This document shows, one piece after another, positions 12,001 to 26,175 of a DNA stretch of 64,000 nucleotides (position 1 is the first letter of the stretch; every line of letters begins with the position of its first letter). The stretch is from Elephas maximus indicus (lineage: Eukaryota > Chordata > Mammalia > Proboscidea > Elephantidae), in contig NC_064830.1 of assembly GCF_024166365.1 (NCBI RefSeq), forward strand, positions 90,202,968-90,266,967, given 5' to 3'. Under the pieces are notes generated by a model. It searched no databases. It saw only the letters and a list, made by a program, of their open reading frames with translations, and had not been told where the DNA came from. Both the position numbers and the translations under genes were made by a program.

Positions 12001-15000
12001 GGATTTAATAATTCTTGTCTGTTTTTATTATGTTTATTTATTGTGGTAAAAAATTTGTGTAGAACACAACATTTGCCAATTTTACATTTTTCATGTGTAC
12101 AATTTAGTGACATCAGTTATATTAATCATGTTGTGCAACCATCACCAGTATCTGTCGCCACATTTTCCATCACTGTCAACATTGTGTTTATTTTGAAGGT
12201 TAACTTGTACTTATGTGAAACAATACTGGTTTTAAGCAAAAAGAGGTCATGAATTTGAAGATAAGTGCATGTTATGCAGATAAGTAGACAGAAAATGAGT
12301 GGAGTTTAGGAATCACTGTTCGTGCCCAAGATTTCTTGAAGGGAAAGCTCTTCAGAATCACAGGCGGGCAGAAGGGAGTTGGGAAGCAAGGTCACCCCTG
12401 TTGGATCTAATAGTCATCCAGCCCAGTGGGAATCTTCTGATTGGCCTTGAGAACTACTGCAGTAGAAGAGCATTTCTCAAACTGGGTCCATAGGAATTTT
12501 TGTGTACCACCAAGTGTTAATAGATTTACCTTGGAAGGGATGGGGAAGGGTTCCCTGGCAAAACATGTTTGGGAAATGTTTCTCTAGTTCCTTGTGCACC
12601 ATGGAATATTCAAGGCTCTGGGAAGTGCCAGGGTCAGGAAACCTGTTTATTTGGGCCTCTTTTGTCTTTGTACTTTCAATACTTGGAACCTACCAGATCG
12701 TCCATAAACATTGGTTAAATGAATGAATGAAAAGCTATAAATGAGGTGTGTTGAGGGGGTGCTCAGGATATGCTTCAGGTAGTTCACACTGGGTTGGAAC
12801 CATTCGTTCATTCATGCAACGGATGTGCAACAAATAATTGTATTATGCACTGGGTTGTGTGTTAGGTACCGAGAATACAGAAGTACAAAAAGACAGACAG
12901 ACCTGCCCTTGTGGCACTTACGTTCTAGTTGAAGAGACAAAACAAAGAGAGAAAATATTAGGGCTGTAAGTCAAGCCTGGAAACCCTGATGGTGTAGTGT
13001 TTAAGTGCTACGGCTGCTAACCAAAAGGTCAGCAGTTCGAATTCACCAGGCACTCCTTAGAAACTCTACGGGGCAGATCTCCTCTGTCCTATAGGGTCGC
13101 TATGAGTTAGAATCAACTTAACAGCAGTGGGTTTGGTTTTGGCTTGGTAAGTCAAGCCTTGGACAGCTGGCTAGCAAGATGGGGGAAATGTACATCAAGG
13201 ACAGAGATTAGTAGAAGAGATGAGAAATGCCCATGAGCCACCATAACTTAGCAAGGGAGGAATTGAGAAGCCCAAGGTGGAGGGCAGGGCTACTGACAGA
13301 TCCCTTTGGTGTTACATCAAATGCAGTGTGTAGGGTGTTCGTATATTTGGCAAAATGCTTTATAAGCTGTAAGGCCCGCAAACTATAATTATCTCATTTG
13401 ATCTTATAGCAGCCCAGCGGGACAGGCAGAGTCTGGATCATTATCTTCATTTTATAAACGGGGACTCTGAGGCTCAGGGAGAGGAATAGACTTGCCCAGG
13501 GTCTTGCATCCACGTGGTGATGGAGTTTGGTCCCACACTCAGGGGGGCTCTGGGCCCAGGGCTATGAGCTTCTTGCTACCACGCTATGTGGGCCAGGAGA
13601 GAGCTGAGCTGAACCATTGGAGTACGGAGAGGATTGTGGGGTCCCTGAGAACTGAGGGGAAACCCTGGTGGTATAGTGGTTAAGTGCTGTGGCTGCTAAC
13701 CAAAAGGTCGGCATTTCAGATCCACCAGGCGCTCCATGGAAGATCTATGGGGAAGCTCTGCTCTGTCTTATAGGGTCACTGTGAGTCGAAATCGGAAACG
13801 GCAGTGGGTTTGGGTTTTTGGTTTTTGAGAGCTGAGGACTGAAGTCTCTGTCTCCACCTTGTGGCCATCAGGTGCTATGACAAGCGTCTGTGGCCTCGAA
13901 TGGACCTGAGCAGGCGGAAGTCACTGACTCCGCCCATGCTCAGTGGTGTGGTTCGGCGCCAGCCCCGTGCCCTGGACCTCAGCTGGACAGGTGTCTCCAA
14001 GAAGCAGCTCATGTGGCTTCTGAACCGACTGCAAGGTAGGATGGCGTGGGCAGGTGGGGCAAGGTGGGCAGAGGCATGGATCTGGGACAGAGCCCTCCCA
14101 GTACCGGCTTGCTGACCCCTCCCAGGCCTGCAGGAGCTGGTGCTCTCTGGCTGCTCCTGGCTCTCCGTCTCTGCCCTGGGCTCAGCTCCACTGCCAGCCC
14201 TGAGGCTCCTGGACCTCCGCTGGATCGAGGATGTTAAAGACTCCCAGCTCCGCGAGCTGCTGCTGCCTCCAACTGACACCAAACCAGGTGCGGCCTCAGC
14301 TTGCTCGTTGGCAGGATGGGTTGGGGGAGGGGTGGGTATGAGAGTCTCTTTTGATTTGCACCGAGTGTCCAAATATTTGAAGAAAGGAAAGAACACATGA
14401 ACATGAATAGGAGGGCCTGGTGGTATAGTGGTTAAGTGCTCAGCCGCTAACTGAAAGGTCGGTGGTTCTCACTCACCCAGCGGCTCTGCGGGAGAAAGAT
14501 GTGGTAGTCTGCTTCTGTAAAGATTACAGCGCTGGAAACCCTATGGGGGCAGTTCCATCCTGTCCTGTAGGGTCACTGTGAGTCAGAGTTGACTTGACAT
14601 CAGTAGTTTTTGGTTGGCTTGTTTCTCGTTCATTCATTCACTCACTTGCTGTGTGTTAGGCCTTGTGAGAGGAGCCCTCCAGGGGGAAAGATAACTATGT
14701 AATGAAACACAAAATAGGAGGATGAAAATGAATCTCAGGAGAAGCCAGGGCCAGGGCGATAGTGGGTGTGAGTGACGCTGGCCAGGTGTGGTGGCGCTGC
14801 TGGAGAGCTTCCTCCAAAGTGGGCAGCGGTGGTTGCTGGGAGAGAACACAGGCTCAGTGTGGCTGGTCTGTTCAGTTTTTCCAGAGAAACCAGAAACCTG
14901 GATTTTTCTGTGAAATCTGGTTTTTAAATGATGAGAATTAATTCTGATTCTTTAAAAATTCATGTGTGGACTAAAGAAAAATAGCGCTGAGCCATGCATT

Positions 15001-18000
15001 TGGCCTGTGATCCCTTGCCCTGAGTGAAAGGCTAACACTCTTCCTAAGAGACTGCAACAGAAGTAGGGAGCCAGTGGATTTGGGAGGTTAGATGGGGGTT
15101 AGTGGTGTTGGCTCCTAAGTCAGAGCAGCCGCCTCTTCCCCATGGGAAAAAAACAGCTTGTGCCAAGGTCTGGCAAGTGTGAGGTGTAATGAGCAGTTTG
15201 GTGTGGGGCTTGAGGCCCATATGCTGAGGCTGGTCACCTTAGGGATCCTAGGAAGGTGAATATGGAGGCCTAGAAGAGGGGGAACTGAGACGAAATGCTC
15301 ACAGTATCCTCTCTACCCCCCACCAGTCTGTTCTCTACCCTGGAGCCAGGGAAATCATCCAGAAGGGCAATCTGACCATGTTACTGGTGTGCTCTAACCC
15401 CTGTGGCTCCCCAGCACTCTTAGATAAAGATCAGTATTTTTCCATGGCCACTGAGGCACGGCATGGGCTGGTTGCCACTGACTCTAGGTGCATCTCAAGC
15501 TATGCCTGCCTTTTGGCCTCCTTGCCAAGCTCGCTTCAGCCCCAGGGCCTTTGCTGGACCCTCTTTGCGTGGAATGCCCTATCTTCCTTCACCTAACTAG
15601 CACCTAATCATCTTTCAGGCCTCAGTTTAAATGCCTCTTCCTTCTAGAAACCCTCTCTTATCCCCCATGGAGATCTGAGTCCCTTTCAGTGTACCCAGGT
15701 ACCCCACCCAGCTTGTCACTGTATGATTGTGAAATGATCTGATTAATACCTGTTTCCTCCCACTGGGATATGTGTGTGTGTTGAAAATATACACACCAAA
15801 ACACTTGCCAGTGCAACAACTTCCGCAATCCCCACTGGGTTTGTAAGCTCCTTGAGGGCAAGGACTCCTGTCTGTTTACCACTGTTCCCCAGGACCTTCC
15901 TCAGTGGTGTGTTCAGCAAATGCGTGTTGAATGAATAAATTGAACAAACAAGCAGTAGGGATCGGAGGGAGAGATCTATTTTAAGGAAAGAAGATTTCCT
16001 AAAGGCGATTTGCTGGGCTCTGAAATAAGGGAGTAAAAGAATCTTCCTTTTTAAAGTTCTTTCACAGCCATGCTGTCTTCTCCCCACCCCCAGCCCCTTC
16101 ATAGAAGCCCTGGGAGAAGAGTAGAGAAGCAAGTAGAATTCTTCTGATTTTCCCAGAGGAATTGAGTAACTGCTGTAAGTCATACAGGCATAGCCAGGCC
16201 AAACACTCACCCCTTGCTTAGTCTTACTGTAATCAGACTGAGCCAGGAAGATGTGGGCAAGGGGTGAGTTGGGGTGGGCAGTAGGGGCGGTGTGTTCCAT
16301 AAGCCGAGAAAGGGCTGGCGGGCTGGCTGGCTGGCGGGCTGGCTGGCTGGCTGGCTGGCTGACAGACTCCACTTCCTGCCTGAATTCATTTTGGTTTAGG
16401 CTCCTTTATCAGGCCTGGGCCAGCAGCTTGCAAAGATGAGCCTTGCGGGCCCTCAAGCCTTATTGTGCAGTTTGGCACTCCTATACCCACCTTTCTTGTC
16501 TTGGCTGCCTGGCTCCAAGCAGCATTCCTGGAGTAAAGCATGAAGTTCTTATCGTTCCCTGAGTAATCACCCTTTCTCCTTCCTTGATTTTGCCCCTGGC
16601 GTATTTCTCTCTCACTTATCTATATGTTCAAATTCTTGAAGGCCCAGTTGCAATACTGCCACCTCAGGGAAATCCTCACTAATGCCCACATCCTCCCTGC
16701 GCAATCCGGAAGTGACCTTTCTTCTGCTCTCCTCTAATGGCTCAAGGTTGAGGATGTCTGTAGCAGTACCCCCCTTCCAAGCTCTCAGTTCCTCAAAGAT
16801 GGGGTAGGTGGAATTCAGGACTTGCAAAGTAAAGTGCCCACAGAGGTGGCCTGGCAGATAACAGAAGTGATATGCTGGTGTAGGACATTAGGGAGTGGCA
16901 CCCAGCAACCTAGCTCCAGCCAATCATTAATACCCCAGTGATGCCAGATCTTAGGATTTTTCAAGGTGAAGCTCAATACCTGAATTTTCTTTCTAAAAAT
17001 ACCCTTTTTTAATTACGGTAAAATACATAGAATGTTTGCCATTGTGTACAAGTCAGTGAAAAACGTCCTTTTTAAATGTCAGTAATTTAAGAATAAATTT
17101 AGCACCACGCAGTCTTCATAAAACACTTTTGTAGGCTGGATTCATGAGTTTGTGACATCTGATCTAGTTTATCTCAGGGCTAGAGGCAGTACCTGGGAGG
17201 CAGAGAGCATTGTGGTAAGAGCTTGGACTTAGAGTCACCAGACCTGGGTTTCCTTGCTCTGTTACTTCATAGTCATGTGCTCTTACACAGATTGTTTAAT
17301 GATTTGAGCCTCAGTTTTCTCATCTGTAAACAGGAATAGTGATCAGAGAGCTTGCTTCCTAAGGCTGTGGTTCTTAGCTCTGGTTTCTAGACCGGAAGCA
17401 TCAACAACACTGGAGAACTTGTTAGAAAAGTAAACCCGAAGGCCCCAACCTAAACCTACCTAAACTCTGGGGGTGTGGCAGCAATCCATTTTAACCAGCC
17501 TTCCAGGTGATACTGCAGCCTCTCTAGTTTGAGAACCACTGGCACAGGGACCATTGGTCACTTAGCCTGGTGGCTGGCCCACAGCCAGTATTCCATTAAT
17601 GGTAGCTGGTGTATCATAGGAGCCCTGGTGGCGCAGTGGTTAAGAGCTCACCTGCTGGCCAAAAAGACAGCAGTTCAGATCCACCAGCCACTGCTTGGAA
17701 ACCCTGTGGGGCAGTTCTACTCTGTCCTATACGGTCGCTGTAAGTCGGAATCAACTTGACAGCAGTGGGTTTGGTATGGGCTTTTTGGGGCACCGTAGGC
17801 AAGAACAACTTTTTAAAATACGCGAATGTGGTAGATCAATAAAAGATAAGACATGCAGACTGTGTGCATCGGGGGCAGAGAACAAGGGTGTGACTCTTCT
17901 ACCTTGGAGACACGGGGGAAGAGGGGGCCTCTGAAATCAGACCTGAACACCAGGGACACTGGCCAGGCAGAGCGTTGAGCCCAGATGGTCACAGGCAGAG

Positions 18001-19351
18001 CCTCTCGGGGCGGGATCAGTTGTGGAGTTTGGCTCCAGTGTTTGGGTTGAAGGAAAAGAGTTAGGAGCTGAGACAGGGACAAGACCCTGTAGGAATTGTT
18101 CTAGCAAGGAGATCATGGGTTTATATGAGGTGCCCTCAGAGAGTTCTTAGCAGAGGAAGGATATTGTCCTCTTTGTGTTTGCGAACAGCTCTTCTCGGAT
18201 GCCAGGAGAGACTGGAGTGGGTGAGGAGGCTGGGGCAGGGTTCAGACAAGACTGGTGTTGACCCAGAGTGGTGACCAGGGGGAATGGAGAGAAAGAGATC
18301 TAAATGGTGACTTTATTAATCACGGGGAGAGAGGGAAGATGAAGAGCCTGGGATGGTAATCCCTGTAGGGAAGTCATTTGTTGGATGACTGAATGAATAT
18401 TAATTGAGCAATTGCTGGGGATATAGCAACGAACAAGACAGAATGAAGTATGAACAAAAAGTACAGCCTTCATGAAACCACCATTCTAGTAGGGGAAGAA
18501 AGATTAATTTAAAAAATGAATATAAAATATGTCAAATAGTGAAAGAAGGGAAAAAAAGAATGCAGGGAAGGGTAGGAGCATGTGAAATGTTACTGTTTCA
18601 ACAGTAATCATGGGAAGCCTCACTGAGGGGCCATGTGAGCAATGGACAGATGAGGCGAGGGAGTAGGTCCTGTGGGTGTCTGGGCTAAGAGCAAGCCAGG
18701 CAGAGGGTGCAGCAAGTTGAGGCTCCCATCCAGCAGGGAGTAGGTTCAGTGGGAATGGTGAGGAATATGAGTGTGGAGACATAGCTAGTCTGGATGCTTG
18801 GGCGCAGGGAAGGGAGTGGCCAGGAGTGCTGACCTCTCATCTGTATGCCCAGGCCAAACGGAGAGCCGTGGGCGGCTGCAGGGAGTGGCAGAGCTGCGCC
18901 TGGCAGGCCTGGAGCTGACTGATGCCTCCTTGCGGCTCCTGCTGCGCCATGCACCCCAGCTGAGTGCCCTGGACCTAAGCCACTGCGCCCATGTCGGGGA
19001 CCCCAGTGTCCACCTCCTCACAGCCCCCACCTCCCCGCTCCGCGAGACCCTCGTGCACCTCAATCTCGCTGGTAAGTGCGGTCCCTTTTGTCCTGCTAGC
19101 CTCTTGGTCCCATGGCCAGTTCCTGTCTCCTACTCACCTACCCGGTCTCAGCTGCCACCACCCCATCCTCAGGTTGCCACCGCCTCACGGACCACTGCCT
19201 CCCGCTGTTCCGTCGCTGCCCACGCCTACGCCGCCTAGACCTGCGCTCCTGCCGCCAGCTCTCACCTGAAGCTTGTGCCCGGCTGGCAGCCGCCGGGCCC
19301 CCAGGCCCCTTCCGCTGCCCAGAGGAAAAGCTCCTTCTCAAGGACAGCTAG
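1..19351 (+). CDS. FBXL19: FBXL19, C-terminal part (5' end outside window)
   Basis: F-box and leucine-rich-repeat protein 19, a substrate-recognition subunit of SCF ubiquitin ligases that also binds CpG islands through an N-terminal CXXC finger (that part is left of this window). Coding exons: 1-16, 1285-1796, 13872-14035, 14126-14287, 18853-19071, 19173-19351, joined by GT-AG introns. Phases fit throughout and give 416 visible residues ending ...KLLLKDS and TAG at 19349. The 1285-1796 exon encodes a Lys/Pro start, an acidic Ser/Asp tract, a proline-rich linker and the start of the F-box ([20 protein letters not shown]). The F-box continues in the next exon ([12 protein letters not shown]). 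The last three exons encode leucine-rich repeats ([37 protein letters not shown]). The 12-kb intron 1797-13871 is full of repeats. Identification rests on recalled family sequence and on neighbour order. Confidence 0.93.
1907..2048 (-). repeat. AfroSINE, short class
   Basis: tRNA-derived SINE in reverse orientation. The tail comes first (GTGCCGTCGAGTCGATGCCG), followed by the B-box region (GATTCGAACTGCC) and head (GGTTAGCA...CTTAACCAC). The tail end is the RTE-like type (tgctgctgttaggtgcc). Confidence 0.85.
2052..2137. repeat. alternating purine-pyrimidine simple repeat
   Basis: About 85 bases of TA/TG/CG steps (GTATATGCATACGTATGTGC and similar). It directly abuts the head end of the AfroSINE at 1907-2048. 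Confidence 0.8.
3118..3270 (+). repeat. MIR
   Basis: GCAGGCTCTGGACGCAAATTG, TCTTACTCTTCCACTGATAAG, CTTCAGTTTCTTAATCTG in MIR order, directly upstream of an AfroSINE. Confidence 0.7.
3282..3492 (+). repeat. AfroSINE, long class, RTE-like tail
   Basis: Head AACCCTGGTGGCACAACAG, B-box-like GGTTCAAACCCACC, the extra roughly 40-nt block (gggagaaagacctggtcacc) and tail GTTGCTATGAGTCGAAATTG ending cctgacaacagcaat. Confidence 0.85.
4253..5302 (-). mobile_element. LTR of ERV-L-type provirus (3' LTR, minus orientation)
   Basis: About 1.05 kb that is repeated in direct orientation at 7415-8397 (tgatggca... to ...accgca). On the minus strand a poly(A) signal AATAAA (plus 4491-4496) lies where the R region is expected. 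A purine-rich tract on the minus strand just inside the provirus (plus 5303-5320) fits a polypurine tract. Many substitutions separate the two LTRs, so it is an old insertion. Confidence 0.75.
5934..6142 (+). repeat. AfroSINE, long class, nested in the ERV, with target-site duplication
   Basis: Head AGCCCTGTTGCTGCAGTGG, B-box CAGTTCGAACCTACC, the long-class block and tail AGTAGTAGGTTTGGATTTGG. It is flanked by a perfect 12-base duplication ATCAAACCAGTA at 5922-5933 and 6143-6154. Confidence 0.93.
7387..7405 (-). other. proviral primer-binding site, tRNA-Leu type
   Basis: On the minus strand TGGTGTCAGAAGTGGGATT, complementary to the 3' end of tRNA-Leu and typical of ERV-L elements. It lies about ten bases inside the right-hand (5') LTR. 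Confidence 0.8.
7415..8397 (-). mobile_element. LTR of ERV-L-type provirus (5' LTR, minus orientation)
   Basis: Second copy of the roughly 1-kb LTR at 4253-5302, colinear over its length with scattered small indels. Here the poly(A) hexamer has decayed (cttatt on the plus strand). Confidence 0.75.
8400..9780. other. unremarkable FBXL19 intron stretch
   Basis: Purine-rich intronic sequence between the ERV and a MIR relic. I see no gene and no clear repeat in it. Confidence 0.4.
9785..9990 (-). repeat. MIR relic
   Basis: Reverse MIR signature: ggcccagggaGGGTAAGTGACTTACC, AAGGTCACC, gagCTGGAATTCAGATCC. Confidence 0.7.
10105..10355 (+). repeat. MIR
   Basis: Near full-length forward [50 protein letters not shown], and 3' part CACCTGGCACATTGTAAAC, CCAATAAGCATTAGTTATTA. 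Confidence 0.8.
10414..10602 (-). repeat. AfroSINE, long class
   Basis: Reverse copy with tail CCAAAACTAAACCCACTGCTG, GTCAATTCCAACTCATAGCC, the long-class block (taaatctttacggaagcaga) and head ACCACCAGGGCTCC. Confidence 0.88.
11730..11929 (+). repeat. AfroSINE, long class, RTE-like tail, with target-site duplication
   Basis: Head AAACCCTGGTGGCACAGTAG and tail GTCACCATGAGTCGGAATCC ending cacacagcaacaa. ACTTGTTTA flanks it on both sides (11721-11729, 11930-11938). Confidence 0.88.
12015..12195 (+). repeat. old L1 3'-end fragment
   Basis: Contains the familiar L1M signature TTATTGTGGTAAAAA, TTTTACATTTTTCATGTGTA, TTGTGCAACCATCACC. A shorter related fragment is at about 16990-17065. Confidence 0.65.
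12795..12960 (+). repeat. ancient mammalian interspersed repeat relic
   Basis: Signature of attcattcatgcaac..., gcactgggttgtgtgttaggtaccgagaatac, ttgtggcacttacgttctag. Similar relics are at about 18385-18660, 38130-38330 and 47095-47225. The family is not assigned. Confidence 0.5.
12979..13146 (+). repeat. AfroSINE, short class, with target-site duplication
   Basis: Head GGAAACCCTGATGGTGTAGTG, B-box CAGTTCGAATTCACC, tail GTCGCTATGAGTTAGAATC and GTGGGTTTGGTTTTGG. A perfect 13-base duplication GTAAGTCAAGCCT lies at 12966-12978 and 13147-13159. Confidence 0.95.
13325..13535 (-). repeat. MIR relic
   Basis: Reverse MIR features: AATTATCTCATTTGATC, AGCCCAGCGGGACAGGCAG, GAGGCTCAGGGAGAGGAATAG, CTTGCCCAGGGTC. 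Confidence 0.65.
13658..13826 (+). repeat. AfroSINE, short class, just upstream of an FBXL19 exon
   Basis: Head GAAACCCTGGTGGTATAGTG, tail GTCACTGTGAGTCGAAATCG and GTGGGTTTGGGTTTTTGG. The imperfect target duplication GAGAACTGAGG / GAGAGCTGAGG (left copy near 13646, right copy from 13827) ends about 35 bases before the exon at 13872. Confidence 0.9.
14413..14620 (+). repeat. AfroSINE, long class
   Basis: Head GGCCCTGGTGGTATAGTGG, the long-class block (agaaagatgtggtagtctgc), tail GTCACTGTGAGTCAGAGTTG and AGTAGTTTTTGGTTGG. It lies about 125 bases after the FBXL19 exon 14126-14287. Confidence 0.88.
15300..15950 (+). repeat. L2 LINE relic
   Basis: L2 3'-end features: CAGGGCCTTTGCTGGACC, TGGAATGCCCTATCTTCC, CTCAGTTTAAATGCCTCTTCC, GTAAGCTCCTTGAGGGCAAG, GTTGAATGAATAAA. 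Confidence 0.75.
16311..16362 (+). repeat. (GGCT)n microsatellite
   Basis: About twelve GGCT/GGCG units in an FBXL19 intron. Its repeated reading frames are not genes. Confidence 0.9.
17200..17350 (+). repeat. MIR
   Basis: AGAGCTTGGACTTAGAGTC, GACCTGGGTTTCC, GAGCCTCAGTTTTCTCATC, TGTAAACAGGAATAGTGAT in the MIR order. Confidence 0.75.
17620..17784 (+). repeat. AfroSINE, short class
   Basis: Head GAGCCCTGGTGGCGCAGTGG, which keeps an A-box-like TGGCGCAGTGG. B-box CAGTTCAGATCCACC; tail GTCGCTGTAAGTCGGAATC and GTGGGTTTGG. It is among the least diverged copies in the window. Confidence 0.93.
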
Positions 19352-20912
19352 TTGGGTGCCCCCCCACCTTCCCCCAGGACTCATCAGGAGCCTGGACCTC
19401 TGGCTTTCATTTCACCCCCTGCCAGGAGGCCAGGTTACCCACCTCATGACTTGGAATTCCTGAGCTTTATGGCTTGGGATTTCTGCCCAGGGACTAGAGC
19501 CAGCCTCCCCCTCTCTTCCCCCTGCACTGATATCTCTGGGGGTCTCTCCTTCCTAACTCCTCCCCCTTCCACCTACTTCATTGTCCATCCCCTGGGGGGA
19601 GTGGGTCAGAGGTACTGGGGGGTTGCTGAGCCAAAGGGATGGTGGGAGGGGGGTTAAGGTGCAAGTTTGGGGGGGGAGTGGGGAAGGGTATCTGCACACA
19701 GGATACTGGGAGCCAGGGGGCTGGGGGAGGTGGAGGATGGGCTGGGGGGAGGGGGGCAGAAAGCAGACCATCAAGGGTTCAGGGAACAAAGACCAGATAC
19801 TTGGAATTGGGGGTGGGTGGGGGGCCAAAAAGGGAAACCAGAGGAGCGATTGGGGATCCAGGTGTCAGAGGTAGGGGAGTTCCAGGAGCCAGGGGAAAGC
19901 CAGGACTGAGTGGGGCGCAGGGGTACAAGAGCAGGTGTGGCGCTAGTAGTGCCCCCTCACGGGGGTCACTCCCCGCCTTTCCCCCTCCCCAGATTTCAGT
20001 TCCTTTCCCCCAACCCTGACTCCTTGAACGTCACTGACAATGGCAGCTATTGTGAGGAGTGGGGGCTGCAGGCCCTGTTCAGCACGGCCCAGGGGAGTGG
20101 CGAGGGTTGCTCCAGCCCCCTGCCTGCCTCCCTGCACAATACTTGAACATTCATCTGTACTGAAGTGTTACTTGAACCGGGGGAACCTCGGACCTGGGGG
20201 AGCTGGAGTGTGAGGGGATGGGGCCAGTTTGAACTCTTGACTGGTCCGGTGGGCACCCAGTTTGGACTGGGCCACCAGGCTCTCTTTTGCTTTGCTGTAT
20301 TGAGTAGCTCCACCCCTCTTGACCTGAGGGGGGGGCGGTGCCAGTCCTAGGATGGGGAAGATGGGACTCCTCCAGCGTGGCTCTGCCCACTCTTTCATCG
20401 TCATGGAAACTTGTACCCATTTGCCCAGGGAACTGCCACTCCTGGTTGCCATGGAAATAGCAGCCAATGGACACCTCCCAATGCCAGTGCTAAAGCTGGA
20501 AATGGCCCCTCTTAGTTGCCATGGGAACTTAGTAACAGGCTCTCTTGGCCCTTCCCACCCGCCCCCTTCCTCCAGTGTGGGGGCGGGTTTTCGGGAGCCA
20601 GGGGGAGGGATGGGGCCAGGTCCTGTCCCTCAACCCAAGCTTCCCTGGGGAGCCAGTTGTACCATGTAGGGGAGGGGGAAATCTATTCCACATACCTCAG
20701 GTAACTGGGAGGTGCACGGGTGGGGGGGAGGGACTGGGCGGACCAAAGGCCAGAGGGGAGGGGGGCCTGGGGATCGCGAAAGGCTTAAGAATGGAGCCAC
20801 TTGGGGGAAGGGGAGGAGGCAGCTCGGTGGGGGCAGGTGGGGGACCCAGCCGGGCTGGGCCCCTGGGCCCCGGGTCTATACAATACGGTTTGCTATAAAA
20901 CTCAAAATCTTC
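19352..20912 (+). other. FBXL19: FBXL19 3' UTR (end approximate)
   Basis: Non-coding stretch after the FBXL19 stop. It is very G-rich at 19625-19850, then holds a cluster of X-box-like motifs at 20399-20528. No AATAAA is seen. The best 3' end candidate is TATAAA at 20894-20899 followed by a GT-rich stretch (20928-20945), a usual arrangement for a variant poly(A) signal. The end is an inference. The remaining gap to ORAI3 (about 20950-21300) shows no gene. Confidence 0.5.
20399..20528. promoter_or_regulatory. cluster of RFX X-box-like motifs with a CCAAT box
   Basis: Within 130 bases there are GTTGCCATGGAAAT (20445-20458), GTTGCCATGGGAAC (20515-20528) and a half-match GTCATGGAAAC (20400-20410). 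All resemble the RFX-family X-box (GTNRCC, spacer, RGYAAC). CCAAT at 20464-20468 lies six bases after the first full motif, as in X-Y box modules. The motifs are seen; binding is inferred. Confidence 0.4.
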
Positions 20913-21289
20913 AGCCGGGGCTTCCGAGTTTGTGTGTCTCTCTGCGGCGTTGGGAATGTGGGTAGGGCGCGGCTGGCAGGACTGCTGGTTCCCAAGGCTG
21001 TCAGAGCAGGGGGCTCTTTGGGTGGATCGGGGCGGGGGGAGGGGGGCAGGCTCCCTGGGATTGAGGCTGCAAAGCCTGAGGTCCCCACAGGTGGATTAGA
21101 GGCGGCTGGCTCACCTTCCCAAGCTTTAATTCACTGTTTAGGGAGGGGTTTGGGTATCTGGACACCTCGGGGTATCCAGGTGTACTTTGAAGAGGTCCAG
21201 GGTGCCCGGGCCCAGAAACTTTCAGTCACAGCTAGACAGGTTAGGCTTTCGCTTCGGTGGGGTTCAGGTGCATGGACGATGTTCCTGTG

Positions 21290-25296
<4,007 letters not shown>

Positions 25297-26172
25297 GGTT
25301 GGTGCTAGCCTCTGCTGCAAGCACTGCCTCCCTCAGGGATCTGCAAGGGGCCCCAGAGGCCTATGGACCTCATTCCCTGCCCCTGGCTAGAGCCACTTCC
25401 TATGGCCACTCTCAGGTAGAGACCAAATTCCTGCCAGATTCGGGGTCCTTTGGGCTGAGCCTTGGGCAACTCCCACATTCCCAGGGATTCTCCGTCTGTC
25501 TGACCCATGGGTTTTGTAAACTCTATGTCTTGGCTGAGAGGGGTAGGGGAGGAAGGTTCTCAGTCCAAGGCTTATGTGGTAGGTAGAGGAAGATCCCGGT
25601 TGGACCTTGGTACTGACCCTTAGCCACTTGCTACTCCATGGGATGTGGTGATCAGAAGGTTACACACCCACCCAGCTGCCCCAGAAAGCAGCCAACCCTT
25701 GCTTTATTTTTATAGAATTTACGTTAGGGTTGGCAGTTTTGGGGAAGCTTTTCCCTATCCCTGATTTGGACGGGTTCCACACTGTTGCTTTGGTTGCTGT
25801 TGAGGGAGATTTGGGTGCTTCCACCCCAGGCATAGGCCCAAACTTTCCCAAGATGAGCCTTCCTATTTTTGGAGGTTCAAGCCCACGCCCCACTGTTAGC
25901 AACCTGTGGCCATATGCAGAAAAGGCAGGTCCTTTCCTACTCCCCAAGACCAACACTTGTGCTTCCACATCTGGTTTTTGCCCTCCTGAGCCAGGGCTTT
26001 GGGTCTTTGGAGACTGAGGGCCTGTGTGCCTAGCCTGACTCCCTAGCAAGGGTTGGGATGAGGAGGTTTTAAGGGAGAAGGTCCAGCCCTAACCCCTGGA
26101 ATGCAGAGCTGTTCCGACACTGAATTCTTGATGCATCTTGTTTTGTATAATAAATTGGGTTTCACAGATGTC
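25297..26172 (+). other. ORAI3: ORAI3 3' UTR with AATAAA signal
   Basis: Non-coding tail after TGA at 25294. A canonical AATAAA lies at 26149-26154, followed by a GT-rich stretch (gatgtctctgtaactgtg). This puts cleavage at about 26165-26175 and makes the 3' UTR roughly 0.87 kb. Confidence 0.75.
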
Positions 26173-26175
26173 TCT

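Noticed and set aside
16311-16362. CRISPR-like or protein-coding tandem repeat
   Set aside because: It is a plain GGCT microsatellite with no spacers, in a vertebrate intron.
17620-17784. tRNA gene
   Set aside because: A- and B-box-like motifs are present, but the body cannot form a cloverleaf and has the AfroSINE tail, so it is a SINE.
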